This document shows positions 20,315 to 28,569 of a stretch of 64,000 bases of DNA, in pieces. Numbering within the stretch: position 1 is the stretch's first letter; each line of letters opens with the position of its first letter. The stretch lies in contig JBJOKE010000022.1 of assembly GCA_046046245.1 (NCBI GenBank), positions 1 through 64,000 on the forward strand, in the 5' to 3' direction. Source of the DNA: UBA4615 sp046046245 (lineage in GTDB: Bacteria; Pseudomonadota; Gammaproteobacteria; Burkholderiales; Burkholderiaceae_E). The position numbers were made by a program, and so were the translations under genes. Below the pieces are notes generated by a model. That model worked only from the letters and a program-made list of their open reading frames with translations, was not told the DNA's origin and did not search any database.

Positions 20315-20324
20315 CCGCCGCCCG

Positions 20325-21542
20325 ATGCGCGCCGCCCCACCGACCCCCTCTCCGACCGGCGCGGCCGCATCGCGCGGGCGCGCGGCGCTGCTGGTCGCGC
20401 TGGTCGCCTACGGGCTGGTCACGATGACGCTGTGCCTGCCGTCGATGCAGGAGTGGGGCACGATCCTCGATGCGTCGCCGGGCGCGGTCCAGCTCACCTT
20501 CAGCGTCTACGTGCTGGCCTACGGCGCGCTGCAGCTGTTCTTCGGCCCGCTGTCGGACCGTGTCGGGCGACGGCCGCTGATGCTCGTCGGCCTCGTCGTC
20601 GCGGGCCTGGCCTCGGTGGCCGGCGCGTTCGCGACCGGCATCGGTGCGCTGGTCGCCGCGCGCGCCCTGCAGGGCGTCGGCTGCGCCGCCTGCGCGGTGC
20701 TCGGCCGAGCGGCGATCCAGGACGCGTTCGACGGGCCCGCGCGCACGCGCGTGATGGCGCAGGTCGGCATGGCGATGGGCCTGTGCCCGCCGCTCGCGAC
20801 GGTGGTGGGCGGCCAGCTCCACGCGCGCATCGGCTGGCAGGCGAACTTCGTGCTGCTGGCGCTGCTGGCCGGCCTGCTCGCGCTGGCGGTGCTGCGCGTG
20901 CTGCCGGCCGACGCGGCGCGGCCGCGCGGCGACGGGCACTGGCTGGGCGCGATGGGCGCATCGTGCGCGCGGCTCTCGCGCGAGCGGTCCTTCGTGCTGA
21001 ACGTCGTCGTGCTGTCGATGTCCGTCGGCGCCTTCTACGCGTTCCTCGCCGCCGCGCCGCTCGTGCTGAAGGCCTACGGCGTGGGGCCGGCGGACGTGGG
21101 CTTCTACGTGATGGTCGTGCCGCTGTCCTACGTGTTCGGCAATTTCCTCACGAGCCGCCTCGCGCGGCACGGCCGGGACATGCGGATGCGCGCCGCCGGG
21201 CAGGTCCTGACGCTCGCCGGCATCGTGCTGATGATCGGCCTCGCGCTCGCCGGGCTGCGCAGCGGCTACGCGTTCACCGCGCCGCTGGTGCTGCTGGGCA
21301 TCGGCCACGGCCTGCTGATGCCGCCCACCCTCGGCGCCACCATCGGCACGCTGCCCGCGCTCGCCGGCGCCGCCGCGGGCATCGCCGGCGTGGCGCAGCA
21401 GTTCGTCGGCGCCTTCGGCGGCTACGCGGTGGGCTGGGTGCCGCACGACGGCCCGGTGGGGCTGGGCGTGCTGATGGCCGCGTTCACGCTCGCGGCGACG
21501 GCGGCGCAGGCGGCGCTGCCGCGGCCGACGCCCCCGCGCTGA
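20325..21542 (+). CDS. Bcr/CflA-type MFS drug efflux transporter
   Basis: 405 aa, twelve helices. Motif A is GPLSDRVGRRPLMLVG, and the helix 4-5 region ALQGVGCAACAVLGRAAIQD is characteristic of the Bcr/CflA branch of DHA1 transporters. The family exports drugs such as bicyclomycin or small metabolites by proton antiport. The start lacks a ribosome site (see the preceding -10). Monocistronic as far as visible; the phn transport operon begins 124 bases later. Confidence 0.88.
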   Translation: MRAAPPTPSPTGAAASRGRAALLVALVAYGLVTMTLCLPSMQEWGTILDASPGAVQLTFSVYVLAYGALQLFFGPLSDRVGRRPLMLVGLVVAGLASVAGAFATGIGALVAARALQGVGCAACAVLGRAAIQDAFDGPARTRVMAQVGMAMGLCPPLATVVGGQLHARIGWQANFVLLALLAGLLALAVLRVLPADAARPRGDGHWLGAMGASCARLSRERSFVLNVVVLSMSVGAFYAFLAAAPLVLKAYGVGPADVGFYVMVVPLSYVFGNFLTSRLARHGRDMRMRAAGQVLTLAGIVLMIGLALAGLRSGYAFTAPLVLLGIGHGLLMPPTLGATIGTLPALAGAAAGIAGVAQQFVGAFGGYAVGWVPHDGPVGLGVLMAAFTLAATAAQAALPRPTPPR

Positions 21543-21621
21543 GCCGCGCCGCGGCCTCGACGGCGATCCGCTCGACGCTCGCCGCGGCGGACCGTCACAC
21601 GAACGTCATCGCCCGGTCACA

Positions 21622-21636
21622 GGCGGTCTAGATGAT
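21622..21636 (+). promoter_or_regulatory. Candidate PhnF operator / phn promoter motif upstream of phnC
   Basis: GGCGGTCTAGATGAT lies 30 bases before the phnC start. The same 15-mer with only three transitions (GGTGATCTAGATGAC) occurs on the minus strand between phnF and phnG. TCTAGA stands out in a genome with so little A+T. PhnF-type GntR regulators bind short palindromes with a TAGA core (known from mycobacteria). The motif reads in the same direction toward phnC and phnG, so a shared promoter element is the alternative. Confidence 0.55.
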
Positions 21637-21666
21637 CCGGGGCGTCCACCAACGGAGGCCCCCGTC

Positions 21667-22515
21667 ATGTCCGTGCCCGCGATCGAGGTCGAATCCCTGA
21701 GCAAGCGCTTCGGCGACCAGCCCGCGCTGCGCGGCGTGTCGCTGCGGATCCAGCCCGGGGAGATGGTCGCGCTGCTCGGCGCCTCCGGCTCGGGCAAGTC
21801 GACGCTGCTGCGCCACCTGAACGGGCTGCACCGTGCCGACGCGGGCAGCGACAGCCAGGTGCGGCTGTTCGGGCGCACGCTGCAGCGCGGCGGCGTGCTC
21901 GACCGCGACGTGCGTCGGATGCGCGCGGACGTCGCGGCGATCTTCCAGCAGTTCAACCTCGTCGACCGGCTGCCGGTGATGCTCAACGTGATGGCCGGCG
22001 CGCTGCAACGGACGCCGCTGTGGCGCGCGCTGGCGCGCCGCCTTCCGGACGCGGAGCACGCCCGCGCCTGGGACGCGCTCGTGCGCGTCGGCATCGAGCG
22101 CTGCGCGTGGCAGCGCGCCTCGACGCTGTCGGGCGGCCAGCAGCAGCGCGCGGCGATCGCCCGCGCGCTGGTGCAGGGCGCACGCGTGATCCTCGCCGAC
22201 GAGCCGGTCGCCTCGCTCGACCCGGCCACCAGCCGCCGGGTGATGTCGCTGCTCGCCGAGCTGAACCGCGAGCTCGGCGTCACCGTCGTCGTCTCGCTCC
22301 ATCAGGTCGAGCACGCCTTCGAGTTCTGCCCGCGGACGATCGCGCTGCGGGCCGGCGAGGTCGTCTTCGACGGCCCCACCCGCGCGCTCGACGCGCAGCG
22401 GCTGCGCGCGCTGTACGGCGCGCAGACCGACGAGCTGTTCAACGGTTCCCGCCTCGCGAGCCCGACCGCCGAGCCGTCGGCGGACGACCTGCTCGCGGCG
22501 ATCCAGGCGGCCTGA
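21667..22515 (+). CDS. phnC: Phosphonate ABC transporter ATPase
   Basis: 282 aa, first gene of phnCDE. Walker A is GASGSGKST, the signature LSGGQQQRAAIARAL and Walker B VILADEPVASLD; the switch histidine is in SLHQVEHAFEFC. The phrase IFQQFNLVDRLPVMLNVMAG is typical of PhnC proteins. A strong ribosome site (CGGAGG) precedes the ATG. It energises phosphonate (and possibly phosphite) uptake with PhnD and PhnE. The shared 15-base motif upstream suggests co-regulation with the C-P lyase operon. Confidence 0.95.
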   Translation: MSVPAIEVESLSKRFGDQPALRGVSLRIQPGEMVALLGASGSGKSTLLRHLNGLHRADAGSDSQVRLFGRTLQRGGVLDRDVRRMRADVAAIFQQFNLVDRLPVMLNVMAGALQRTPLWRALARRLPDAEHARAWDALVRVGIERCAWQRASTLSGGQQQRAAIARALVQGARVILADEPVASLDPATSRRVMSLLAELNRELGVTVVVSLHQVEHAFEFCPRTIALRAGEVVFDGPTRALDAQRLRALYGAQTDELFNGSRLASPTAEPSADDLLAAIQAA

Positions 22516-22559
22516 GCGAGCGCCGCCCCTCCCGCCACCCTCCCCTCCGGAGTCCCATC

Positions 22560-23531
22560 GTGAAATCGCTGATCGCAGCCTTCTGCACGGCCGCCGGCGT
22601 CGCCCTCGCCGCCCCCGGCGCCGCGCTCGCCCAGACCGTCAACTTCGGCATCATCTCGACCGAGTCGTCCGCCAACCTCAAGAGCGCGTGGCAGCCGGTG
22701 CTCGACGACATGTCGAAGGCCACCGGACTCGAGATCCGCGCGTTCTTCGCCCCCGACTACGCCGGCGTGATCGAGGGCATGCGCTTCAACAAGGTCCAGG
22801 TCGCCTGGATGGGCAACAAGTCGGCGATGGAGGCGGTCGACCGCGCCGGGGCCGAGGTGTTCGCCAAGACCGTCAACCGGGACGGCACCGAGGGCTACTA
22901 CTCGCTGCTCGTGGTGCACCGGGACAGCCCGCTGAAGAGCCTCGACGACGTGCTCCGCCAGCGCGCCGGCCTCACGCTCGGCTACGGCGATCCGAACTCG
23001 ACCAGCGGTACCGCGGTGCCGGGCCTCTACGCCTTCGGCCAGAACCGGGTCGACCCGGTCAGGGACTTCAGGCGCACTGTCCGCGCGAACCACGAGACCA
23101 ACCTGCTGGCGGTCGTCAACCGGCAGGTCGACGTCGCCACGAACAACACCGAGAACATGGACCGGTTCGCGCTGACGAACCCCGAGCGCGTGAAGGACGT
23201 CCGCGAGATCTGGCGTTCGCCGCTGATTCCCAGCGACCCGATCGTCTGGCGCAAGGACCTCGACCCCGCGGTCAAGGCGAAGATCCGCGACTTCATGCTC
23301 GGCTACGGCCGGACCGACCGCGAGAAGGAGCATCTCGCGCGGCTCGGCCACAGCGCGTTCCGTGCCTCGGGCGACGTGCAGCTCGTGCCGATCCGCCAGC
23401 TCGAGCTCGCCCGGACCCGCACGATGCTGGAGAACGACGCGGCGATGGCCGCCGAGGAGCGCAGCCGCCGGATCGCCGAGATCGACGGCCGGCTCGCCGA
23501 GCTGGCCCGCCAGCTGCCGCGCACCAACTGA
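22560..23531 (+). CDS. phnD: Phosphonate-binding periplasmic protein
   Basis: 323 aa from GTG 22560, 44 bases after phnC. It starts with a Sec signal ending ALAQT. Family features are VNFGIISTESSANLK at the mature N-terminus, the ligand region YGDPNSTSGTAVPG (around residues 141-154) and NNTENMDRF. The C-terminal extension is rich in charged residues. PhnD proteins bind 2-aminoethylphosphonate and other phosphonates; phosphite-preferring relatives exist. Because a PtxD-like gene is in the cluster, phosphite binding is worth considering. Confidence 0.93.
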   Translation: MKSLIAAFCTAAGVALAAPGAALAQTVNFGIISTESSANLKSAWQPVLDDMSKATGLEIRAFFAPDYAGVIEGMRFNKVQVAWMGNKSAMEAVDRAGAEVFAKTVNRDGTEGYYSLLVVHRDSPLKSLDDVLRQRAGLTLGYGDPNSTSGTAVPGLYAFGQNRVDPVRDFRRTVRANHETNLLAVVNRQVDVATNNTENMDRFALTNPERVKDVREIWRSPLIPSDPIVWRKDLDPAVKAKIRDFMLGYGRTDREKEHLARLGHSAFRASGDVQLVPIRQLELARTRTMLENDAAMAAEERSRRIAEIDGRLAELARQLPRTN

Positions 23532-23547
23532 CCGGGGAGCGATCGGG

Positions 23548-24363
23548 ATGTCCACCCCTGCCGCCCTGACGGTCCCGACCTCCGCGGTCGGCGGGCCCCC
23601 GCCGCCGCCGAGGACCTCGACGACCACCCTCGTCCTCTGGGGCGCGCTGCTCGCGCTGCTCGCCGGCAGCTGGAGCGGCGCCGACATGCGGCCGCTCGAC
23701 CTGTGGCGCGACGCCGGCAACATGGCGCAGTACGCGAGCGGCTTCTTTCCGCCCGACTTCCGCGAATGGCGCCACTACCTCTCGGAGCTGGTGGTCACGC
23801 TGCAGATCGCGCTCTGGGGGACGGCACTCGCGATCGTCTGCTCGGTGCCGCTGTCGCTGCTGGCCTCGAGCAATCTCGTGCCGGCCTGGGTGAACCAGCC
23901 GGTTCGCCGCGTGCTCGACGCGTGCCGCTCGATCAACGAGATGGTGTTCGCGCTGCTCTTCGTCGTCGCGGTGGGCCTCGGCCCCTTCGCGGGCGTGCTC
24001 GCGCTCTTCGTGCACACCACCGGCACGCTCGCGAAGCTGTTCTCCGAGGCGGTCGAGGCGATCGATCCGCAGCCGGTCGAGGGCATCCGCGCGACCGGCG
24101 CGCACCCGCTCGCCGAGATCGTGTTCGGCGTGATCCCGCAGGTGCTGCCGCTGTGGATCTCGTACACGCTCTACCGCTTCGAGGCCAACGTCCGCTCGGC
24201 CTCGGTGGTCGGCATGGTGGGCGCGGGCGGCATCGGCATGGTGCTGTGGGACGTGATCCGCGGTTTCCAGTACGCGCAGACCGCAGCGGTGCTGATCATG
24301 CTGGTGATCACCGTCTCGGTCATCGACGTCGCCTCGTCGGCACTGCGCCGTCGGCTGATCTGA
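23548..24363 (+). CDS. phnE: Phosphonate ABC transporter permease
   Basis: 271 aa, starting 16 bases after phnD behind GGGGAG. A proline-rich N-terminal tail (GGPPPPPR) precedes the first helix. It then has five or six membrane helices with the PhnE EAA loop (IDPQPVEGIRATGAHPLAEIVFG, cited in part) and the ending YTLYRFEANVRSASVVG, diagnostic of PhnE. One permease subunit is normal for the family, working as a dimer. The downstream perfect palindrome separates it from the HD-protein gene. Confidence 0.95.
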   Translation: MSTPAALTVPTSAVGGPPPPPRTSTTTLVLWGALLALLAGSWSGADMRPLDLWRDAGNMAQYASGFFPPDFREWRHYLSELVVTLQIALWGTALAIVCSVPLSLLASSNLVPAWVNQPVRRVLDACRSINEMVFALLFVVAVGLGPFAGVLALFVHTTGTLAKLFSEAVEAIDPQPVEGIRATGAHPLAEIVFGVIPQVLPLWISYTLYRFEANVRSASVVGMVGAGGIGMVLWDVIRGFQYAQTAAVLIMLVITVSVIDVASSALRRRLI

Positions 24364-24367
24364 GCCC

Positions 24368-24391
24368 GCGCGGGGCGCATGCGCCCCGCGC
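24368..24391. repeat. Perfect 24-base palindrome between phnE and the HD-protein gene
   Basis: All 12 base pairs match around the centre GCGCATGCGC, beginning five bases after the phnE stop codon. As RNA it would form a very stable hairpin. No U tract follows, so rather than a simple terminator it could be a stabiliser or processing site that sets the ratio of transporter to downstream enzyme. Confidence 0.55.
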
Positions 24392-24412
24392 CTCGTCCAT
24401 CGGGAGCAGTCC

Positions 24413-24997
24413 ATGGCATCGCCCGCCGCGCGCGCGACCGTCGCGCGCATCGCCCGCCTCTTCGAGGATCACGGCCACGCGCCCTACGAGGGCGCCCGCC
24501 GCGAGGCGGTGACCGCCACCGAGCATGCGCTGCAGTGCGCGCAGCTCGCCGAGTGGGCGCACGCGCCGCCCGAGCTGGTCGCCGCCGCGTTCGTGCACGA
24601 CATCGGCCACTTCCTCGCGGCCGACGCCGTCGCACGCGCCGACGACCTAGACGACCGCCACGAGGTGCTGGCCGTGCCCTTCCTCGCACAGGCCTTCGGC
24701 GACGCGGTGGTCGAGCCGGTGCGGCTTCACGTCGAGGCCAAGCGTTTCCTGGTGCGCGTCGACGACGACTACGCGGGCGCGCTGTCGCCGGCCTCGGTGC
24801 ACTCGCTCGCGCTGCAGGGCGGGCCGATGGACGACGACGCGATCCTGCGCTTCAGGGCGCTGCCGTACGCGGAGGACGCGGTGCGGCTGCGCCGCTGGGA
24901 CGACCTCGCGAAGATCGCCGGACGCCCGACGCCGTCGGTGTCGCGATACCTGGCCCTGCTCGCGGCGCTGGCCGACCGGGCCTCGGCGCCGGTCTGA
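24413..24997 (+). CDS. PhnZ-like HD-domain protein (phosphonate-degradation HDIG family)
   Basis: 194 aa, the length of PhnZ, a mixed-valent di-iron oxygenase that cleaves the C-P bond of alpha-hydroxy-phosphonates. All six expected ligands can be placed at matching spacing: His38, His62-Asp63 (in VHDIGH), His83, His106 and an aspartate at 163/164. The substrate-sensing Tyr and Glu (Tyr24 and Glu27 in PhnZ, from memory) would be Tyr25 and Glu31, with about three extra residues between them. The family is common in C-P lyase loci and its role there is less clear than in PhnY-PhnZ pathways. It is the last gene of phnCDE. Confidence 0.82.
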   Translation: MASPAARATVARIARLFEDHGHAPYEGARREAVTATEHALQCAQLAEWAHAPPELVAAAFVHDIGHFLAADAVARADDLDDRHEVLAVPFLAQAFGDAVVEPVRLHVEAKRFLVRVDDDYAGALSPASVHSLALQGGPMDDDAILRFRALPYAEDAVRLRRWDDLAKIAGRPTPSVSRYLALLAALADRASAPV

Positions 24998-25008
24998 GCG
25001 GCGACGGA

Positions 25009-25026
25009 CGCGGCGCCTGCGCCGCG
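25009..25026. terminator. Hairpin between convergent HD-protein gene and phnM
   Basis: An 18-base near-perfect inverted repeat, CGCGGCGC-CT-GCGCCGCG, occupies the 45-base gap between two convergent stops. Position supports a bidirectional terminator; there is no T run. Confidence 0.4.
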
Positions 25027-25042
25027 ACCGGCCCCGCCACGA

Positions 25043-26185
25043 TCAGGCGACCCGTTCGCCGCCGATCCAGGCCTGCCGCACCACCGGCTGACCGTCGAGC
25101 TCGGCGACCCGCAGCAGGTCGCCGAGTCTCCCGGGCGCGATCGACCCGCGGTCGTCGAGACCGGCGGCGAGCGCCGGGCCACGGCTCACCACGCGCACCG
25201 CCTCGGGCAGCGAGAAGCCCGCGCCGGCGTGCAGCCGCCAGGCGGCCTGCAGCAGGCTGCCGGGCACGTAGTCGGACGACAGCCCGTCGAGCACGCCCTC
25301 GCGCGCCAGCTCGGCCGCCGCGACGTTGCCCGAGTGGGAGCCGCCGCGCACCACGTTCGGCGCGCCGGCGATCGTCGACAGCCCGTTCGCGTGCGCGTGG
25401 CGCGCCGCCGCGAGCGTGGTCGGGAACTCGCTCATCGTCGCGCCCAGCGCGCGCGCCTCGTCGACGTGCTCGACCGTGGTGTCGTCGTGCGTCGCGAGCG
25501 CCACGCCGTGCTCGCGCGCCCAGTGGGCGAACCAGCGCCGGTTCGGCTGCGCCCAGCGCGCCTGCCGCTCGGGCGCGCGCCGGACCTCCTCGTCGAACTG
25601 CGCGTCGCTCCAGCCCTTCTTGCCGGTGTAGTAGACGCGCGCGTGCTCGACGTCGGTCCACTGCCGCTGACCGGGCGTGTGGTCCATCAGCGAGATCAGC
25701 CGCAGGCGGTCGTGCCCGGCGAAGGGCTCGAACAGCTCGATCGCGTTCGGCGCGGGCAGCTCGCAGCGGACGTGGATCAGGTGCCGGCAGCGCAGCAGCC
25801 CGGCGCCGTCGAGCGCGTCGAGCACCTCGAGCAGCGCGCTCTGGTCGCGCGATCGGAAGCCGTCGCCGTACGGGTCGCCGACGCCGATCGCGTCGAGCAC
25901 CGTGGTGATGCCGGCCGACGCGAGCTCGGCGTCGTGCGCCTGCACCGCGGTCCGCATCGGGAAGGTCACCTTCGGCCGCGGCATCACGTGCCGCTCGAGG
26001 TTGTCGGTGTGGACCTCGACGAGGCCGGGCAGCAGCAGGTCGCCGTCGCAGTCGATCGACCCGGGCACGTCGGTGTCGCCGGGCTCGACCGACGCGATGC
26101 GCCCGTCGACGACGCGTACCGTCGCGCGCGGCAGCACCTCGCGCTCGGTGACGACGCGGGCACGGGTGAAGAGACGTTCGGTCAT
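25043..26185 (-). CDS. phnM: Alpha-D-ribose 1-methylphosphonate 5-triphosphate diphosphatase
   Basis: 380 aa, amidohydrolase fold, close to E. coli PhnM length. It removes pyrophosphate from ribose-1-phosphonate 5-triphosphate before C-P cleavage. Metal-site and family sequences include LLLPGLVEVHTDNLERH (the HTDN motif), LMDHTPGQRQ, ATHDDTTVEHV and SSDYVPGSLLQAA. Last gene of the leftward phnGHIJKLM operon, ten bases after phnL. Confidence 0.95.
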   Translation of the reverse strand: MTERLFTRARVVTEREVLPRATVRVVDGRIASVEPGDTDVPGSIDCDGDLLLPGLVEVHTDNLERHVMPRPKVTFPMRTAVQAHDAELASAGITTVLDAIGVGDPYGDGFRSRDQSALLEVLDALDGAGLLRCRHLIHVRCELPAPNAIELFEPFAGHDRLRLISLMDHTPGQRQWTDVEHARVYYTGKKGWSDAQFDEEVRRAPERQARWAQPNRRWFAHWAREHGVALATHDDTTVEHVDEARALGATMSEFPTTLAAARHAHANGLSTIAGAPNVVRGGSHSGNVAAAELAREGVLDGLSSDYVPGSLLQAAWRLHAGAGFSLPEAVRVVSRGPALAAGLDDRGSIAPGRLGDLLRVAELDGQPVVRQAWIGGERVA

Positions 26186-26195
26186 GGCGGGTCCG

Positions 26196-26948
26196 TCAGG
26201 CGAAGTCGAGGCGGCGGTCGGCGACGGCGTCGCGGACCTCCTCGTCGTGGAAGATCCCGACGATCGCGCTGCCGCGCCGCTTGGCCTCGTCGATCAGCCC
26301 GACGACGACCCGGCGGTTGGCTGCGTCGAGCGATGCGGTCGGCTCGTCGAGCAGCAGCAGCGTGGCCGGCAGCACGAAGCCGCGCGCGACGTTCACGCGC
26401 TGCTGCTCGCCGCCGGAGAAGGTGGCCGGCGGCAGGTCCCAGAGGCCGCGCGGCAGGTTCAGCCGCGCGAGCAGCGCACCGGCGCGCTCGCGCGCGGCGT
26501 CGAGCGCCGCGCGGTACGGGCCGTCGTCGAGCGGGTCGGCATCCGGGTCGGCCTCGTCGGCATGCGCCTGCAGCCAGCGCTCGGCCACCGCGTCGATCGC
26601 CGACTGCCGCGGCAGCGCGCGCAGGAACTGGCTGACGTAGGCGATCTCGCGGCGGCGCAGCGCGATCGTCTCGCGCGGGCCGGCGGTCGCGAGGTCCACG
26701 ACCTCGCCATCGGCGCGGCGCAGCCGCATCGATCCCTCGTCGGCGCCGTAGTGGCCGCTCAGGCACTTCATCAGCGTGGACTTGCCGCGGCCCGACGGGC
26801 CGGCCAGGGCCACGCACTCGCCGGCGCGGACCTCGAGGTCCACGCCGCCCAGCACCGGCAGCGCGAGGCCGCCGCGCAGGTGCAGCACGAAGCGCTTCGA
26901 GAGGCCGCGGACCGCGAGCACCGGCGGGGCATCGTTCGGGATCGTCAT
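26196..26948 (-). CDS. phnL: C-P lyase complex ABC-type ATPase
   Basis: 250 aa, starting in an ATGA overlap with phnK. Walker A GPSGRGKSTLM, signature FSGGEQQRVNVARGF and Walker B LLLLDEPTASLD are intact. The segment VSQFLRALPRQSAIDAVAE is typical of PhnL. PhnK and PhnL bind the PhnGHIJ core rather than forming a transporter. A longer in-frame extension upstream lies inside phnK and is not used. Confidence 0.94.
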   Translation of the reverse strand: MTIPNDAPPVLAVRGLSKRFVLHLRGGLALPVLGGVDLEVRAGECVALAGPSGRGKSTLMKCLSGHYGADEGSMRLRRADGEVVDLATAGPRETIALRRREIAYVSQFLRALPRQSAIDAVAERWLQAHADEADPDADPLDDGPYRAALDAARERAGALLARLNLPRGLWDLPPATFSGGEQQRVNVARGFVLPATLLLLDEPTASLDAANRRVVVGLIDEAKRRGSAIVGIFHDEEVRDAVADRRLDFA

Positions 26949-27742
26949 GGGGTCACCACCGAGGCCACGAGCAGTTGCGTGTAGGCATCGCGCGGGTCGT
27001 CGAGCACGCGGTCGGTCAGGCCCTGCTCGACGATCCGGCCGTCGCGCATCACCAGCGTCCGGTCGGCCAGCAGCCGGGCCACGCCGAGGTCGTGGGTCAC
27101 GATCACCACCGACAGCCGCAGCCGGCCGACGAGCAGGCGGATCAGGTCGAGCAGCCGGGCCTGCACCGAGACGTCGAGCCCGGAGGTCGGCTCGTCCATC
27201 AGCACCACGCGCGGCCGCGTGACCAGGTTGCGGGCGATCTGAAGCCGCTGCCGCATGCCGCCGGAGAACGCACGCGGCGAGTCGTCGATCCGCTCGCCCT
27301 CGAGCTCGACGCGTGCCATCCAGCGCAGCGCGGTGTCGCGCAGCCGGCCGTAGTGGCGGTCCCCGCGGCCCATCAGCCGCTCGCCGACGTTGGCACCGGC
27401 GCTCACGTCCATCCGCAGCCCCTCGTGCGCGTGCTGCTCGACGAAGCCCCACTCCGATCGCATCAGCTCGCGCCGCCTGCGCTCGGGCAGCGCGTGGACG
27501 TCGAGCGTCTCGCCGGACGCGTCGCGGTAGCGCACCCGCCCCTCGGCGGGCACGAGGCGGCCGGCGAGGCAGCCGAGCAGCGTCGACTTCCCGGAGCCCG
27601 ACTCGCCGACGATCGCGAGCACCTCGCCCGGATACAGCTCGAACGACGCGTCGCGGACCGCCCAGCGACCGTCGCGCGCGCCGGGGAAGCGATGGCCGAG
27701 GCCCTCGACCGCGAGCAGCGGCATCTCGCGTGCGGCGCTCAT
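26945..27742 (-). CDS. phnK: C-P lyase complex ABC-type ATPase
   Basis: 265 aa from the ATG at 27742, which overlaps the phnJ stop as ATGA. Walker A GESGSGKSTLL, the PhnK-specific insert RRRELMRSEWGFVEQHAHEGLR, cited in part, signature FSGGMRQRLQIARNL and Walker B VVLMDEPTSGLD are present. It docks on PhnJ in the C-P lyase core and probably drives its conformational cycle. Confidence 0.95.
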   Translation of the reverse strand: MSAAREMPLLAVEGLGHRFPGARDGRWAVRDASFELYPGEVLAIVGESGSGKSTLLGCLAGRLVPAEGRVRYRDASGETLDVHALPERRRRELMRSEWGFVEQHAHEGLRMDVSAGANVGERLMGRGDRHYGRLRDTALRWMARVELEGERIDDSPRAFSGGMRQRLQIARNLVTRPRVVLMDEPTSGLDVSVQARLLDLIRLLVGRLRLSVVIVTHDLGVARLLADRTLVMRDGRIVEQGLTDRVLDDPRDAYTQLLVASVVTP

Positions 27743-28569
27743 CGCGTGCCCTCCCGGCCCTCGCGGCACCAGTCGGTGTCCGAGCAGGTCCATCGCGTGA
27801 TCCCGTCGTCGCCGTGGAACTCGTCGAGGAAGCTCGTCGTGCTGCCGCACAGCTCGCAGGCGTGCCCCTGCGACTCGACGCGGAACGGGTGATCGTCGAA
27901 GTCGAGGCTGCGGACGTCGGTGTACGGCGGGATCGCGTACAGGCGCTTCTCGCGGCCGGCGCCGAACAGCTGCAGCGCCGGCATCCGGTGCATCTTCGGA
28001 TTGTCGAAGGCGGGGATCGGCGAGGGCGACATCACGTAGCGTCCGTCGACGAGCACCGGCCAGTCGTAGCCGAGGTCGATGCGCCCCCAGCGGGCGATGT
28101 CCTCGTAGAGCTTCACGTTCATCAGTCCGTACTCGGCGAAGGCGTGCAGCCGCACGGTCTCGGCGCGGCGCGGCTCGAGCCGGTACAGCGGCTCGGGCTG
28201 CGGCACCTGGTAGACGAGGATCTGCGCCTCGGTCAGCGGCCGCTCGGGGATCCGGTGGCGCGTCTGGACGAGCGTCGCGTCGGCCGTGCGCTCGGTGGTG
28301 CGCACGCCGGTGACGCGCGCGAAGAAGTGACGGATGTTGACCGCGTTCGTGGTGTCGTCGGACCCCTGGTCGATGACCTTCAGCACGTCGTCCGGACCGA
28401 TCGTGGCCGCGGTCACCTGGATGCCGCCGGTGCCCCAGCCGTAGGCGAGCGGCATCTCGCGCGAGCCGAAGGGCACCTGGTGACCGGGGATCGACACCGC
28501 CTTCAGCAGCGCACGGCGGATCATCCGCTTCGTGCCCTCGTCGAGATAGGCGAAGGTGTAGCCGTTCAT
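27739..28569 (-). CDS. phnJ: Carbon-phosphorus lyase, radical-SAM catalytic subunit
   Basis: 276 aa. This subunit cleaves the C-P bond of ribose-1-phosphonate 5-phosphate by S-adenosylmethionine radical chemistry. The four cysteines fall at 238, 241, 262 and 268 (CELC ... C-x5-C), matching the spacing of E. coli PhnJ Cys241/244/266/272, so the iron-sulfur cluster and the catalytic thiyl cysteine are intact. The N-terminus YTFAYLDEGTKRMIRRALLK is a PhnJ hallmark. ATGA overlaps couple it to phnI and phnK. Confidence 0.97.
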   Translation of the reverse strand: MNGYTFAYLDEGTKRMIRRALLKAVSIPGHQVPFGSREMPLAYGWGTGGIQVTAATIGPDDVLKVIDQGSDDTTNAVNIRHFFARVTGVRTTERTADATLVQTRHRIPERPLTEAQILVYQVPQPEPLYRLEPRRAETVRLHAFAEYGLMNVKLYEDIARWGRIDLGYDWPVLVDGRYVMSPSPIPAFDNPKMHRMPALQLFGAGREKRLYAIPPYTDVRSLDFDDHPFRVESQGHACELCGSTTSFLDEFHGDDGITRWTCSDTDWCREGREGTR

